Of a DNA stretch of 64,000 nt, positions 55,271 through 61,560 are shown in pieces. The stretch lies in the NCBI RefSeq assembly GCF_003430825.1, contig NZ_CP024047.1:1302001-1366000 (forward strand), read 5' to 3'. Every line of letters starts with the position of its first letter. The first letter of the stretch is position 1. The notes beneath the pieces are model-generated. The model ran no database searches. It was not told the origin of the DNA and saw only the letters and a program-made list of their open reading frames with translations. Both the position numbers and the translations under genes were made by a program. This stretch comes from Natrarchaeobaculum sulfurireducens. Its GTDB lineage: Archaea; Halobacteriota; Halobacteria; Halobacteriales; Natrialbaceae.

Positions 55271-55633
55271 ATGAAAGACGTTCGAAAGCTCATAATCGAG
55301 CACTTAGAACAAATCGGAGAACCGCAACCAGCAAGCCGAATCGCAAATGCGATTGATTACAGCCATGGCTACGTCCTCAAGGAGTCAAAGGAACTCTTGA
55401 AGGAGGACTATATAAATGGTGAAAAAAACCGCAACGTGCCGTTCTACGAAATCAACGGCGAAATAGAGGTCATCAGCAACAATCGAAAGCAGTTGTTGAT
55501 CTTGGTCAAAAAGCACGCACCTGGTCGCCTTGATGCAGCTGAGAACATGACTGTTCCCGAGCTTCAACGGCTCCTCAGAAGCATCTCAGATGGAGTAGTT
55601 GGCGTCCAAAAGAGCTGGGAGTTCTGGACATAA
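55271..55633 (+). CDS. Winged-helix regulator
   Basis: 120 residues. An HTH occupies the N-terminal half: MKDVRKLIIEHLEQIGEPQPASRIANAIDYSHGYVLKESKELLKEDYINGEK, with the recognition helix SHGYVLKESKELL and a wing. The C-terminal half is amphipathic (RLDAAENMTVPELQRLLRSI). The nested palindrome directly upstream is an obvious candidate operator for autoregulation. It could control the right-hand operon or the cargo island. No ligand-binding domain. Confidence 0.6.
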   Translation: MKDVRKLIIEHLEQIGEPQPASRIANAIDYSHGYVLKESKELLKEDYINGEKNRNVPFYEINGEIEVISNNRKQLLILVKKHAPGRLDAAENMTVPELQRLLRSISDGVVGVQKSWEFWT

Positions 55634-55679
55634 CCCTCAGCCTTCCTTCGTATACGTAACGACTGTGAAACAATTGTTC

Positions 55680-55967
55680 TCAACCGCGAAGTGCGCGAGC
55701 TGACGGCCACGGTTGGTGCGCCGCGTCGATCTCGCCTTTCAAGTACAGCATTCCCCATGTCGTGATCTCGTACATGTCGTGGTGGATCGGGGCGATCAAC
55801 CCAGCAGAAGCGAGCATCTGACATCGCTCGCGAATTCGAGCTTTCGAAGCCCGAAACTCTGGTCTCGAGTTCATCACTGACACCGACGACCACGGCTCTT
55901 CGTTGAGATGTTCGAGGATGCGATCATCAAGCTGTTCCATCCAAGTCGCTGACCGACGTTGCTTCAC
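55680..55967 (-). CDS. phiH1-repressor-like winged-helix protein (second copy)
   Basis: 95 residues from GTG 55967 (MKQRRSATWMEQLDDRILEHL). The motif WM..LDDRILE.L, then SKARIRERCQMLASAGLIAPIHHDMYEITTWGMLYLKGEID, is the signature of the haloviral phiH1 repressor family. It is a tandem paralogue of the gene at 55978-56286, 10 bases upstream of it in the same direction. An upstream ATG would lengthen it, but the GTG matches the paralogue's start best. Confidence 0.68.
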   Translation of the reverse strand: MKQRRSATWMEQLDDRILEHLNEEPWSSVSVMNSRPEFRASKARIRERCQMLASAGLIAPIHHDMYEITTWGMLYLKGEIDAAHQPWPSARALRG

Positions 55968-55977
55968 GTTAAACCAC

Positions 55978-56286
55978 CTACGTTGAATTAGACGCATTCC
56001 CAGTTGCTGAACTATTCCCGTTCTGCTCGACACGAGTCCACGTTTCTGTATCGAGTTCGCCTTTGAGGTAAGCTTCCCCTTCGTCTGTAATTATGTATAC
56101 GCCATTTCCGAGATGTGTGAGTAATCCCTTTTCTGCAAGTTTTCGGCACCTACGGGCAATGTGCTGCCGGGAGTAACGAATCCTACCCTCGTCTTTCATC
56201 TTCTTCGGAGACCCCGAATCGTTCTCGCAGATGTATTCTAAAATCCGATCATCCACGAGTGACATCCAGTCTCCTGAGTAGCGCAT
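55978..56286 (-). CDS. phiH1-repressor-like winged-helix protein (first copy)
   Basis: 102 residues from ATG 56286 (MRYSGDWMSLVDDRILEYI). The HTH reads GRIRYSRQHIARRCRKLAEKGLLTHLGNGVYIITDEGEAYLKGELD, the haloviral repressor pattern. Together with the downstream paralogue it probably maintains the integrated state or controls the divergent right operon, whose first gene starts about 200 bases to the right. The pair differs in sequence, so they may bind different sites. Confidence 0.7.
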   Translation of the reverse strand: MRYSGDWMSLVDDRILEYICENDSGSPKKMKDEGRIRYSRQHIARRCRKLAEKGLLTHLGNGVYIITDEGEAYLKGELDTETWTRVEQNGNSSATGNASNST

Positions 56287-56495
56287 ACTCCTACTGATTT
56301 GCTGAGAGAATCTAAACGACACTAATATCATATGAGTGCGTCAGTGGTATAATAATACTTCTTCGGAACATTGATGTTCCAATAGCATAGAGGTGGTAAC
56401 GCGAAGTTGCCAACTCGGATGAAGATGACTCTTGTTGGTATGTGAGATCGGGCGGCGTTGCAGCGCCGCCCAGAAGGTGGCTTCGTATAATCGCA

Positions 56496-56855
56496 ATGAA
56501 TTACCGAAGCTCTGTGGGGTCGAGACCCCACGCACGGCAAGAAGCATCGCCAACGAATAGTTCTGACGCTCGCTGCGCCTGCGGCGCTCGAGCCGACGGC
56601 CACGACGCACTTCGGAACGATCCCATCTGCGAGAACTGTGCACGCGTCCGGACGGACGGTGGCACGACGCCTGCAGAACGGCAAGCCCAGGCACTCGAGA
56701 CGATCGCCGACGAGTTGCGATTTCAGAACGCCGCGCTCGCCGAAGTTATCAACGTTCTCGACGCGATGCACGGTGAGCGACACCGGCCGCTCGAGGAGAT
56801 CACCACCTCGATCAAAGACCACCTGATCGTCCGCGGGCTCGAGGAGATGGCCTGA
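56496..56855 (+). CDS. Zinc-ribbon protein with helical tail
   Basis: 119 residues from ATG 56496; an upstream start at 56442 is possible. The core is RCACGARADGHDALRNDPICENCARVR with two cysteine pairs (CAC..., CENC), followed by a long helix (AERQAQALETIADELRFQNAALAEVINVLDAM). First gene of the right-hand operon. The next gene begins 1 base after its stop. Function unknown; zinc-binding adaptor likely. Confidence 0.6.
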   Translation: MNYRSSVGSRPHARQEASPTNSSDARCACGARADGHDALRNDPICENCARVRTDGGTTPAERQAQALETIADELRFQNAALAEVINVLDAMHGERHRPLEEITTSIKDHLIVRGLEEMA

Positions 56856-56856
56856 T

Positions 56857-57105
56857 ATGGTCGACGACGCACTCGAGGAAGCCGTCGAGTCGATTCCGGA
56901 CGCCGACCCGGACAGCATCGCTCAGTACGACGACGGGCGTGGTCACTTCCTCATCGAGAGTGACGCCGACGAACAGGACGTTGACGAGATCGAGGAGGTG
57001 CTCGAGGCCGCAGGCTACGAACGTGACGGACACGTCCCGGTCCCGGAGTTGACCCAGCAGAACTTCCGGCCGATCGACGACGGTGAGGGAGGTGAGTCCG
57101 AATGA
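56857..57105 (+). CDS. Small acidic protein of the right operon
   Basis: 82 residues (MVDDALEEAVESIPDADPDSIAQYDDGRGHFLIESDADEQ). Alternating strands and acidic helices, with no motif I recognise. It is called because it is embedded between two overlapping genes and has haloarchaeal acidic bias. Stop overlaps the next ATG by 4 bases. Confidence 0.6.
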   Translation: MVDDALEEAVESIPDADPDSIAQYDDGRGHFLIESDADEQDVDEIEEVLEAAGYERDGHVPVPELTQQNFRPIDDGEGGESE

Positions 57106-57575
57106 GAGACGCCCACCTCTACACCTGCGACACACCGGAGTGCAACGGGCTAAAGGAAGTCATCACTCCCGACGGGTACGTCTGTCACGACTGTGCAGAC
57201 GAGCTGGTGACCGAGTACGAAGCGGAACCCGAACTCATCGCCGACGGCGGGACCTCGTGGGCCGAACTCACTGGCTTCAAGCGCGACGTCTTGGAGGCCA
57301 TCGCTCAGCTCGAACGTGATGGTGAAGAGACCTACGGGCTCGCGATCAAGAACCATCTCGAGCAAGGGTACAGCAAAGTGCTCAACGGCCGACTGTACCA
57401 GAACCTCGACGCCCTGGAAGCCGATGGCTTGCTCGAGCGCGACGAACTCGACGGTCGGACGAACAGCTACACACTGACGCCAGAAGCGAAAGCGATGCTC
57501 GAGGAGAGTATCCGTCGACGCGCAGATGCGTGCGGGCTTCAGGTGGCCGCGACCGACGGAGGTGAGGTTACGTGA
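57102..57575 (+). CDS. PadR-like regulator with N-terminal zinc ribbon
   Basis: 157 residues. The N-terminal zinc ribbon has a CDTPEC pair and a VCHDCAD pair. The C-terminal PadR-type winged helix is visible in ELTGFKRDVLEAIAQLERDGEETYGLAIKNHL, then GRLYQNLDALEADGLLERDELDGRTNSYTLTPEA, with the usual NxYTLT.EG-type ending. A zinc ribbon fused to PadR is not a standard arrangement. It probably regulates the operon or the integrase downstream. Overlaps neighbours by 4 bases at each end. Confidence 0.75.
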   Translation: MRDAHLYTCDTPECNGLKEVITPDGYVCHDCADELVTEYEAEPELIADGGTSWAELTGFKRDVLEAIAQLERDGEETYGLAIKNHLEQGYSKVLNGRLYQNLDALEADGLLERDELDGRTNSYTLTPEAKAMLEESIRRRADACGLQVAATDGGEVT

Positions 57576-57892
57576 TCGACGTCGACGAACTCTCCGACGA
57601 GGAGATTCAAGCCGTCGTCAACACGCGCGGCTTCCAGAAGATGCTCGCCTACCGGCGGCTCTCCGACGGCATCGAAGTCCTCGAGGACGAGGACCAGATC
57701 TTCGAGTCGATGGTTGCCTCGATCACCAAGCAACACTCACAGGTCCGCTCTGAAGAGAGTACGCGCGAGTTCTTCCGTCTCTTTCGTGACGAGGTGGAGA
57801 CGTTCACCGACGGGCTCGCCGACGAAGAGAACGGCGCTGACCAGGACGACCTCGAGGACCTCATTGTCGAGGACGGTGTTCATCATGCCTGA
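57572..57892 (+). CDS. Right-operon protein of unknown function
   Basis: 106 residues from GTG 57572 (GTGA overlap with the PadR-like stop). Mostly helical and acidic (VDELSDEEIQAVVNTRGFQKMLAYRRLSDGIEVLEDEDQ), ending VEDGVHHA. No recognised family. It is retained on operon context and coding bias. Confidence 0.55.
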   Translation: MIDVDELSDEEIQAVVNTRGFQKMLAYRRLSDGIEVLEDEDQIFESMVASITKQHSQVRSEESTREFFRLFRDEVETFTDGLADEENGADQDDLEDLIVEDGVHHA

Positions 57893-58028
57893 CAGGCCCT
57901 ACGTGTCCGGGCTCTGTCCGACCGCCGACTCGTACGTACTGGCCGACAGTACTGGGCGCTCACCTACGTGTATCGTCTGTGGTGCGGAGGTCGAATCCAC
58001 TGTTCGCGAGATCGCCGGGGGTAACTGA
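57885..58028 (+). CDS. Small zinc-site protein
   Basis: 47 residues (MPDRPYVSGLCPTADSYVLADSTGRSPTCIVCGAEVES). One CxxC (CIVC) plus an upstream Cys. Overlaps the previous gene by 8 bases and is followed 1 base later by another tiny gene. Function unknown; similar small cysteine proteins are typical of these elements. Confidence 0.5.
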   Translation: MPDRPYVSGLCPTADSYVLADSTGRSPTCIVCGAEVESTVREIAGGN

Positions 58029-58029
58029 T

Positions 58030-58122
58030 ATGTGCGATCCATGCGACAGCGAGGCCGACCGTCCCATCACGTTCTGCGACCAGCTACGGCAGTCTTCCAC
58101 GGTGGGCGGTGATCGTCCATGA
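58030..58122 (+). CDS. Tiny cysteine-containing protein before the integrase
   Basis: 30 residues (MCDPCDSEADRPITFCDQLRQ). It has a CDPC pair and a third Cys. It overlaps the integrase start by four bases (ATGA). It may only serve translational coupling, but the start, stop and cysteines are consistent with a real micro-protein of the excision/integration operon. Confidence 0.4.
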   Translation: MCDPCDSEADRPITFCDQLRQSSTVGGDRP

Positions 58123-59141
58123 GTCGCGACCTTTCGCCACGAGAGGCCCGCGACCGGTTCCTTTCCCGCCGACGTCAAGAGAACACGGAGAAGACAGTTC
58201 GCAGCTACGAAAACCGGCTCACCCGGTTCGTAGAGTGGACCGAAGACCAACAAATCGACTCCATGAGCGAACTGTCGGGCTGGGATATCGACGAGTATCG
58301 ATCCGCTCGAGAAGCGTCGGGGGTCGCACCGGCTACCCTACGCGGTCAGCTCATGGCGCTGAAGCAGCTGCTCGACTACTGCGCGTCGATCGACGTCGTT
58401 GACCACCGAGTTCCAGAGAAGGTGAATATTCCGACGCTGAGCAAGTCAGAAGAGTCGAATGACACGAAGCTCGAGGTAGACGACGCAGACGCGCTCTTGA
58501 CGTTTTACCGGTCTTCGGGCGAGATGTTCGGCCGACCGGAACACGCCTTCCTCGAGGTCGCCTGGCACACGGGCGCACGAATGAGCGGCATCCGAGCGCT
58601 CGATATGGGTGACTTCGATCCAGACCGGCAGACGCTCGAGTTCCGCCACCGACCGCCGACCCGCCTGAAGAACAAGGAAGAGGGAGAGCGAGTCGTTGGT
58701 ATATCGAAGCCGGTCGTGAAGGCACTGCGGACCTACGTCGCGCGTGAGCGGTTCGAAAAGCGCGACGAAGAGGGCCGCGAACCGTTGTTCTCCGGACGTC
58801 AGGGTCGCCCGTCGGACACCACGTTTCGAGCGTGGTCGTACCTCGGGACGCAGCCGTGTCGGGTCGTTCAGTGCCCGCACGGAAACCGACGAGCGACGTG
58901 TGATTACACCCGACGGAACCACGCGAGTAAGTGCCCGTCGTCACGCAGTCCGCACGCGATTCGGACCGGATCGATCACCTGGCAGTTACTCCAGGGTCTG
59001 TCGATCGATGTGGTCGCGGCCAGGGTCAACGCGACGCCGAAGACGATCCGGCGGCACTACTACCGGGCCGCTGAGCGAGACGAGTTCGAGGAACTGCGAG
59101 CTGAGCACACTCTGAAACTTGACATTGAGAACTATGATTAG
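58119..59141 (+). CDS. int: Tyrosine integrase (full-length, core-binding + catalytic domain)
   Basis: 340 residues. The core-binding SAM-like domain comes first (LSPREARDRFLSRRRQENTEKTVRSYENRL). The catalytic domain follows: R154 in TGARMSGIRAL, a Cys/His-rich insertion (C247, C252, C261, C272) common in haloarchaeal integrases, H279-x-x-R282 in SPHAIRTGS, and a nucleophile Tyr at about 314/315 in RRHYYRA. It should catalyse integration and excision between the tRNA-Trp attachment repeats; attR begins 65 bases after its stop. Confidence 0.9.
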   Translation: MSRDLSPREARDRFLSRRRQENTEKTVRSYENRLTRFVEWTEDQQIDSMSELSGWDIDEYRSAREASGVAPATLRGQLMALKQLLDYCASIDVVDHRVPEKVNIPTLSKSEESNDTKLEVDDADALLTFYRSSGEMFGRPEHAFLEVAWHTGARMSGIRALDMGDFDPDRQTLEFRHRPPTRLKNKEEGERVVGISKPVVKALRTYVARERFEKRDEEGREPLFSGRQGRPSDTTFRAWSYLGTQPCRVVQCPHGNRRATCDYTRRNHASKCPSSRSPHAIRTGSITWQLLQGLSIDVVAARVNATPKTIRRHYYRAAERDEFEELRAEHTLKLDIENYD

Positions 59142-59206
59142 TCCTGAAAACGGTTGCAAAAATTTGTTAGAGAGCCTGTCTGTAGCGCAAACAACACTAG
59201 CACCGC

Positions 59207-59221
59207 TCCCTCCGACCCCAT
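59207..59221 (+). repeat. attR: 15-bp direct repeat of the tRNA-Trp 3' end
   Basis: TCCCTCCGACCCCAT, identical to 37951-37965. It marks the right boundary of the integrated element and is the only perfect second copy of the tRNA-Trp tail I found in the window. Confidence 0.88.
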
Positions 59222-59340
59222 TTCCTCACGCGAACAACCTCGTGAGCGGAGCGTATTAGACAAAAACTCGAGCCCAGCGGACGAGCGAAGCGACACCCTC
59301 GTGACTTAGATCCTCCTGTATCGCATCGTTTTGGGGTGAA

Positions 59341-59523
59341 GTAGGCCACATAAGCGTACTGTTCGACCGGCTGTACAGCCGTGAGGAGTACGACGAAACG
59401 GGAATCGAGTCGGTGCCCTGTCACCGAATCGTCGAATGGCATGGCGTCGATCTGGTCGAGCCCCAGTCTGGACAATGGTCGACGTTCTCGTTTACAGTAC
59501 CGGTGCTTCCCGCAGGCGGGTAA
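59341..59523 (+). pseudogene. Decayed C-terminus of a histidine kinase
   Basis: The plus frame from 59341 to the stop at 59521 reads HISVLFDRLYSREEYDETGIESVPC, then HRIVEWHGVDLVEPQSGQWSTFSFTVP. It clearly derives from the end of a haloarchaeal HATPase domain (normally QRLHSREEY.GTGIGLALC.RIVERHGG...GEGSTFSFTLP). The glycine box GTGIGLALC is ruined and there is no upstream kinase body. It sits outside attR. Confidence 0.75.
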
Positions 59524-59552
59524 CGTATCGGGAGAAGGTGAATCGCGCCAGA

Positions 59553-59729
59553 TTAGGCGTCAGCTGCACTCGTGTCGATCCCGGCCCCATCGCCGTTGAT
59601 TCGGACGAATCCATAGTCGCAGTCCGGACAGTGCCACTTGACTTTCTCGCCGAGGTGCAACGTCGTGCTTGCAGCACGGTAAAACGTCTTTTCCTCTCCG
59701 CAGGCGGGACAGTGGTGGTCGAGTTCCAT
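59553..59729 (-). CDS. Small zinc-ribbon protein
   Basis: 58 residues (MELDHHCPACGEEKTFYR..., then WHCPDCDYGFVRING). Two CPxC pairs (CPAC, CPDC) separated by about 23 residues form a rubredoxin-like zinc ribbon of a type common and conserved in Halobacteria (DUF7838-like). The function is unknown; small CPxCG proteins are often transcription or RNA-related. Its codons have normal genome bias and it lies outside the element, so it is probably chromosomal. Confidence 0.65.
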   Translation of the reverse strand: MELDHHCPACGEEKTFYRAASTTLHLGEKVKWHCPDCDYGFVRINGDGAGIDTSAADA

Positions 59730-60021
59730 AGGCGTACGCGGCAGTTGTGGACGAGGGATGTTTAACGTACTGGTAACGGCCGACGCGGTGTCACTGTCCG
59801 TGGTTCGGACACGCTATCATGCACTGACTGGCCCAGGTGTTGATCCACTCGAGGAGTTACAGTCACTCCCTGGTCGACGCGTTTCATCGTGACCGATGGA
59901 TCTCGTTTTGTCACGCGAGAAGATACGACGTCGTGGTGTCCATTTCCGACCAGCGTATCAGCGTTCTCGGTAGTGCGGTCGGCCGAGAGGAATTAAGTAC
60001 TCTCCATCCGTCCGTTCGGCT

Positions 60022-60555
60022 ATGTCGATCTACACTGGCCGCGGTGACGAGGGGAAAACCGACCTCCGTGACATGACCCGTGTGTCGAAAGCGAGCGCTC
60101 GTATCGAGGCCTACGGCACCGTCGACGAACTCAACGCGTTGATCGGGACCGTCCGACCGACAGGGCACGACGATATCGACGAGCGGTTGCGAACGGTCCA
60201 GAATCACCTCCACGTCGTGCTGGCCGACTTCGCAAACCCCGATCCCGAAGAGGACGATCCGGTCGTCCGCGCCGAACACGTCGACACCATCGAAGCGTGG
60301 ATCGACGAGTACGACGAGGAACTCGAGCCGCTGACCTCGTTCATCCTCCCGACGGGCAGCGAGTACGGAGCTCGACTGCACCATGCACGAACGGTCTGTC
60401 GTCGATCCGAGCGCCGGGCCGTTTCACTCGCCACCGAGGAGCCGATCAACGAACAGGCAATTCAGTATCTCAACCGGCTCTCTGACGGCCTGTTCACCCT
60501 CGCCCGCGTCGTGAACAAACGCGAGGGCGAACCAGAAGAACAGCCGGAGTACTAA
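60022..60555 (+). CDS. Cob(I)alamin adenosyltransferase, PduO type
   Basis: 177-residue enzyme that transfers adenosyl from ATP to cob(I)alamin, a late step in coenzyme B12 formation. Family motifs: YTGRGDEGKTDL (ATP site, related to T.tGD.G.T.L), RIEAYGTVDELNALIG, and ARTVCRRSERRAVSL followed by YLNRLSDGLFTLARVVN. Length and trimer-type helices fit PduO/EutT-like enzymes. It lies just after attR flanking sequence and has no B12 gene beside it. The start MSIYTGRG at 60022 is clear. Confidence 0.9.
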   Translation: MSIYTGRGDEGKTDLRDMTRVSKASARIEAYGTVDELNALIGTVRPTGHDDIDERLRTVQNHLHVVLADFANPDPEEDDPVVRAEHVDTIEAWIDEYDEELEPLTSFILPTGSEYGARLHHARTVCRRSERRAVSLATEEPINEQAIQYLNRLSDGLFTLARVVNKREGEPEEQPEY

Positions 60556-60610
60556 CAGCACGTTTCTCGTCCGGCTTTCGGGCTCGACTTTTTTCCGCAG
60601 ATCACCGGAG

Positions 60611-60697
60611 CTATAGTAGCCACCACACGTCAGTGGGCACCCGATCGCCAGACGGATCGGCGATCAGTGTGTAACTCGGTGCAGGTGTTACTATAGT
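60611..60697 (+). repeat. 87-bp palindromic interspersed repeat, copy C
   Basis: Near-intact copy with ends CTATAGTAGC...GTTACTATAGT. The central palindrome is GATCGCC-AGACGGATC-GGCGATC, in the same orientation as copy A. Copy D lies 816 bases downstream in the same direction, the two flanking the DUF7553-like gene and tRNA-Val. Confidence 0.85.
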
Positions 60698-60829
60698 CGA
60701 CCGCAGGCAGCGTTGCTCTCCAATTCGAGTGCTCGCACATCCACACCAGACCGTGCTGCTCGAGTCGGTGCGGATTCTGACCTCTGAGAAAGGGCTATAT
60801 CCTCCCGAGTCCTACACTCTTCGATCGTC

Positions 60830-61150
60830 ATGAACAACCACTTCCACGACAGCTTGTACTACCTGAAACGCGCGGGCCAGCACGCGAAACTCGGCGTCGA
60901 AGCACACCTCAGCCCGATTCCCGAGCGCGTTCGCAGGGCTGTCGGAAGCGAACCAGCACCCGAACCGACCCGTCTCGAGTCGGTCAGAGAGCGGGTGACC
61001 GAGTTCAGAGTGAACGCCGGAAACCGATCACGAGCGACGAGCAACGCCGCACGGACTCGAGCGTCGACCGAGCGGACGGACGAGCCGACGACCGAGCGGA
61101 CGGACGAGCCGACGACCGAGCGGACGGACGAGCCGACGACCGAGCGGTGA
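60830..61150 (+). CDS. DUF7553-like small protein with TERTDEPT repeats
   Basis: 106 residues (MNNHFHDSLYYLKRAGQHAKLGVEAHLSPIPERVRRAV). It is recognised as a haloarchaeal DUF7553-type protein by its first 45 residues, function unknown. The C-terminus is three exact tandem repeats of TERTDEPT followed by TER and the stop, encoded by 24-bp repeats (61067-61138). Copy number of the repeat may vary between strains by slippage. It sits between repeat copies C and D and just before tRNA-Val. Confidence 0.7.
   Translation: MNNHFHDSLYYLKRAGQHAKLGVEAHLSPIPERVRRAVGSEPAPEPTRLESVRERVTEFRVNAGNRSRATSNAARTRASTERTDEPTTERTDEPTTERTDEPTTER
61067..61138 (+). repeat. Three exact 24-bp coding repeats
   Basis: The unit ACCGAGCGGACGGACGAGCC + GACG occurs three times in a row, then a partial fourth. 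It encodes TERTDEPT in the small protein and keeps the frame, so expansion or loss would change length without frameshift. Confidence 0.9.
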
Positions 61151-61190
61151 AAGGAAGTCTTAAGTTGAACGCACGGATATTCCTTCGTGC

Positions 61191-61265
61191 GGGTTGGTGA
61201 TCTAGTCCGGTTATGATACCTCCTTCACACGGAGGAAGTCGGCAGTTCAAATCTGCCCCAACCCA
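61191..61265 (+). tRNA. tRNA-Val(CAC)
   Basis: Acceptor GGGTTGG pairs with CCAACCC, discriminator A. Anticodon stem CCTCC/GGAGG with loop TTCACAC and anticodon CAC. T arm GGCAG-TTCAAAT-CTGCC. A degraded second copy of the last 21 bases lies 112 bases downstream. Confidence 0.93.
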
Positions 61266-61266
61266 C

Positions 61267-61318
61267 TTTTCGAGCGACAAACTGCGAGGAGTGTAGTGAC
61301 GAGCACGTCGCTCGAAAA
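61267..61318. repeat. 12-bp inverted repeat after tRNA-Val
   Basis: TTTTCGAGCGAC (61267-61278) and GTCGCTCGAAAA (61307-61318) are perfect complements with 28 bases between. It could end tRNA transcription or be left over from an integrated element. Confidence 0.55.
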
Positions 61319-61376
61319 ATTATCACGGGAGATTTGAATCAGGAGTGAAGCAAACGGAGTGAGCAGAACAACTGTC

Positions 61377-61397
61377 GTTCAAGTCTACCCCAACCCA
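61377..61397 (+). repeat. Imperfect duplicate of the tRNA-Val 3' end
   Basis: GTTCAAGTCTACCCCAACCC + A matches tRNA-Val 61245-61265 (GTTCAAATCTGCCCCAACCCA) with two mismatches. This looks like an attR left when an element was lost, or like a minimal duplication; the 110 bases between hold no gene. Confidence 0.6.
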
Positions 61398-61426
61398 TTT
61401 TCACGGACCAACGACGAGGAGCATCA

Positions 61427-61514
61427 ACTATAGTAGCCACTACACGTCAGTGCGCACCCGATCGCCGATCCCTCTGGCGATCAGTGTGCAACTTGGTGCA
61501 GTTGTTACTATAGT
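61427..61514 (+). repeat. 88-bp palindromic interspersed repeat, copy D (best ends, core inverted)
   Basis: Ends are ACTATAGTAGCCAC and GTTGTTACTATAGT, giving a clean terminal inverted repeat. Its core reads GATCGCC-GATCCCTCT-GGCGATC, and the 9 central bases are the reverse complement of the AGACGGATC-type core in copies A, B and C, while the flanks keep the same orientation. Confidence 0.85.
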
Positions 61515-61560
61515 GCTACACGCAACGGATCCTGGCTCGAGTTTGACCGTCGAGCGGCTG

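Larger units (their letters stand above)
37951..59221. mobile_element. Integrated pleolipovirus-type composite element at tRNA-Trp (~21.3 kb)
   Basis: Bounded by a 15-bp tRNA-Trp repeat, with a tyrosine integrase reading towards attR. The interior holds a left operon of zinc-ribbon, methylase, nuclease-like and replication-type genes (38.0-42.4 kb). Next is a complete set of pleolipovirus virion-type genes on the minus strand with a second integrase (43.9-51.1 kb). An AT-rich cargo island follows (51.3-55.0 kb), then repressor-like and right-operon genes (55.2-59.1 kb). No obvious capsid, portal or terminase genes are present, consistent with a membrane-vesicle virus or a plasmid-virus hybrid. 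All key genes appear intact, so it may still be active. Confidence 0.85.
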
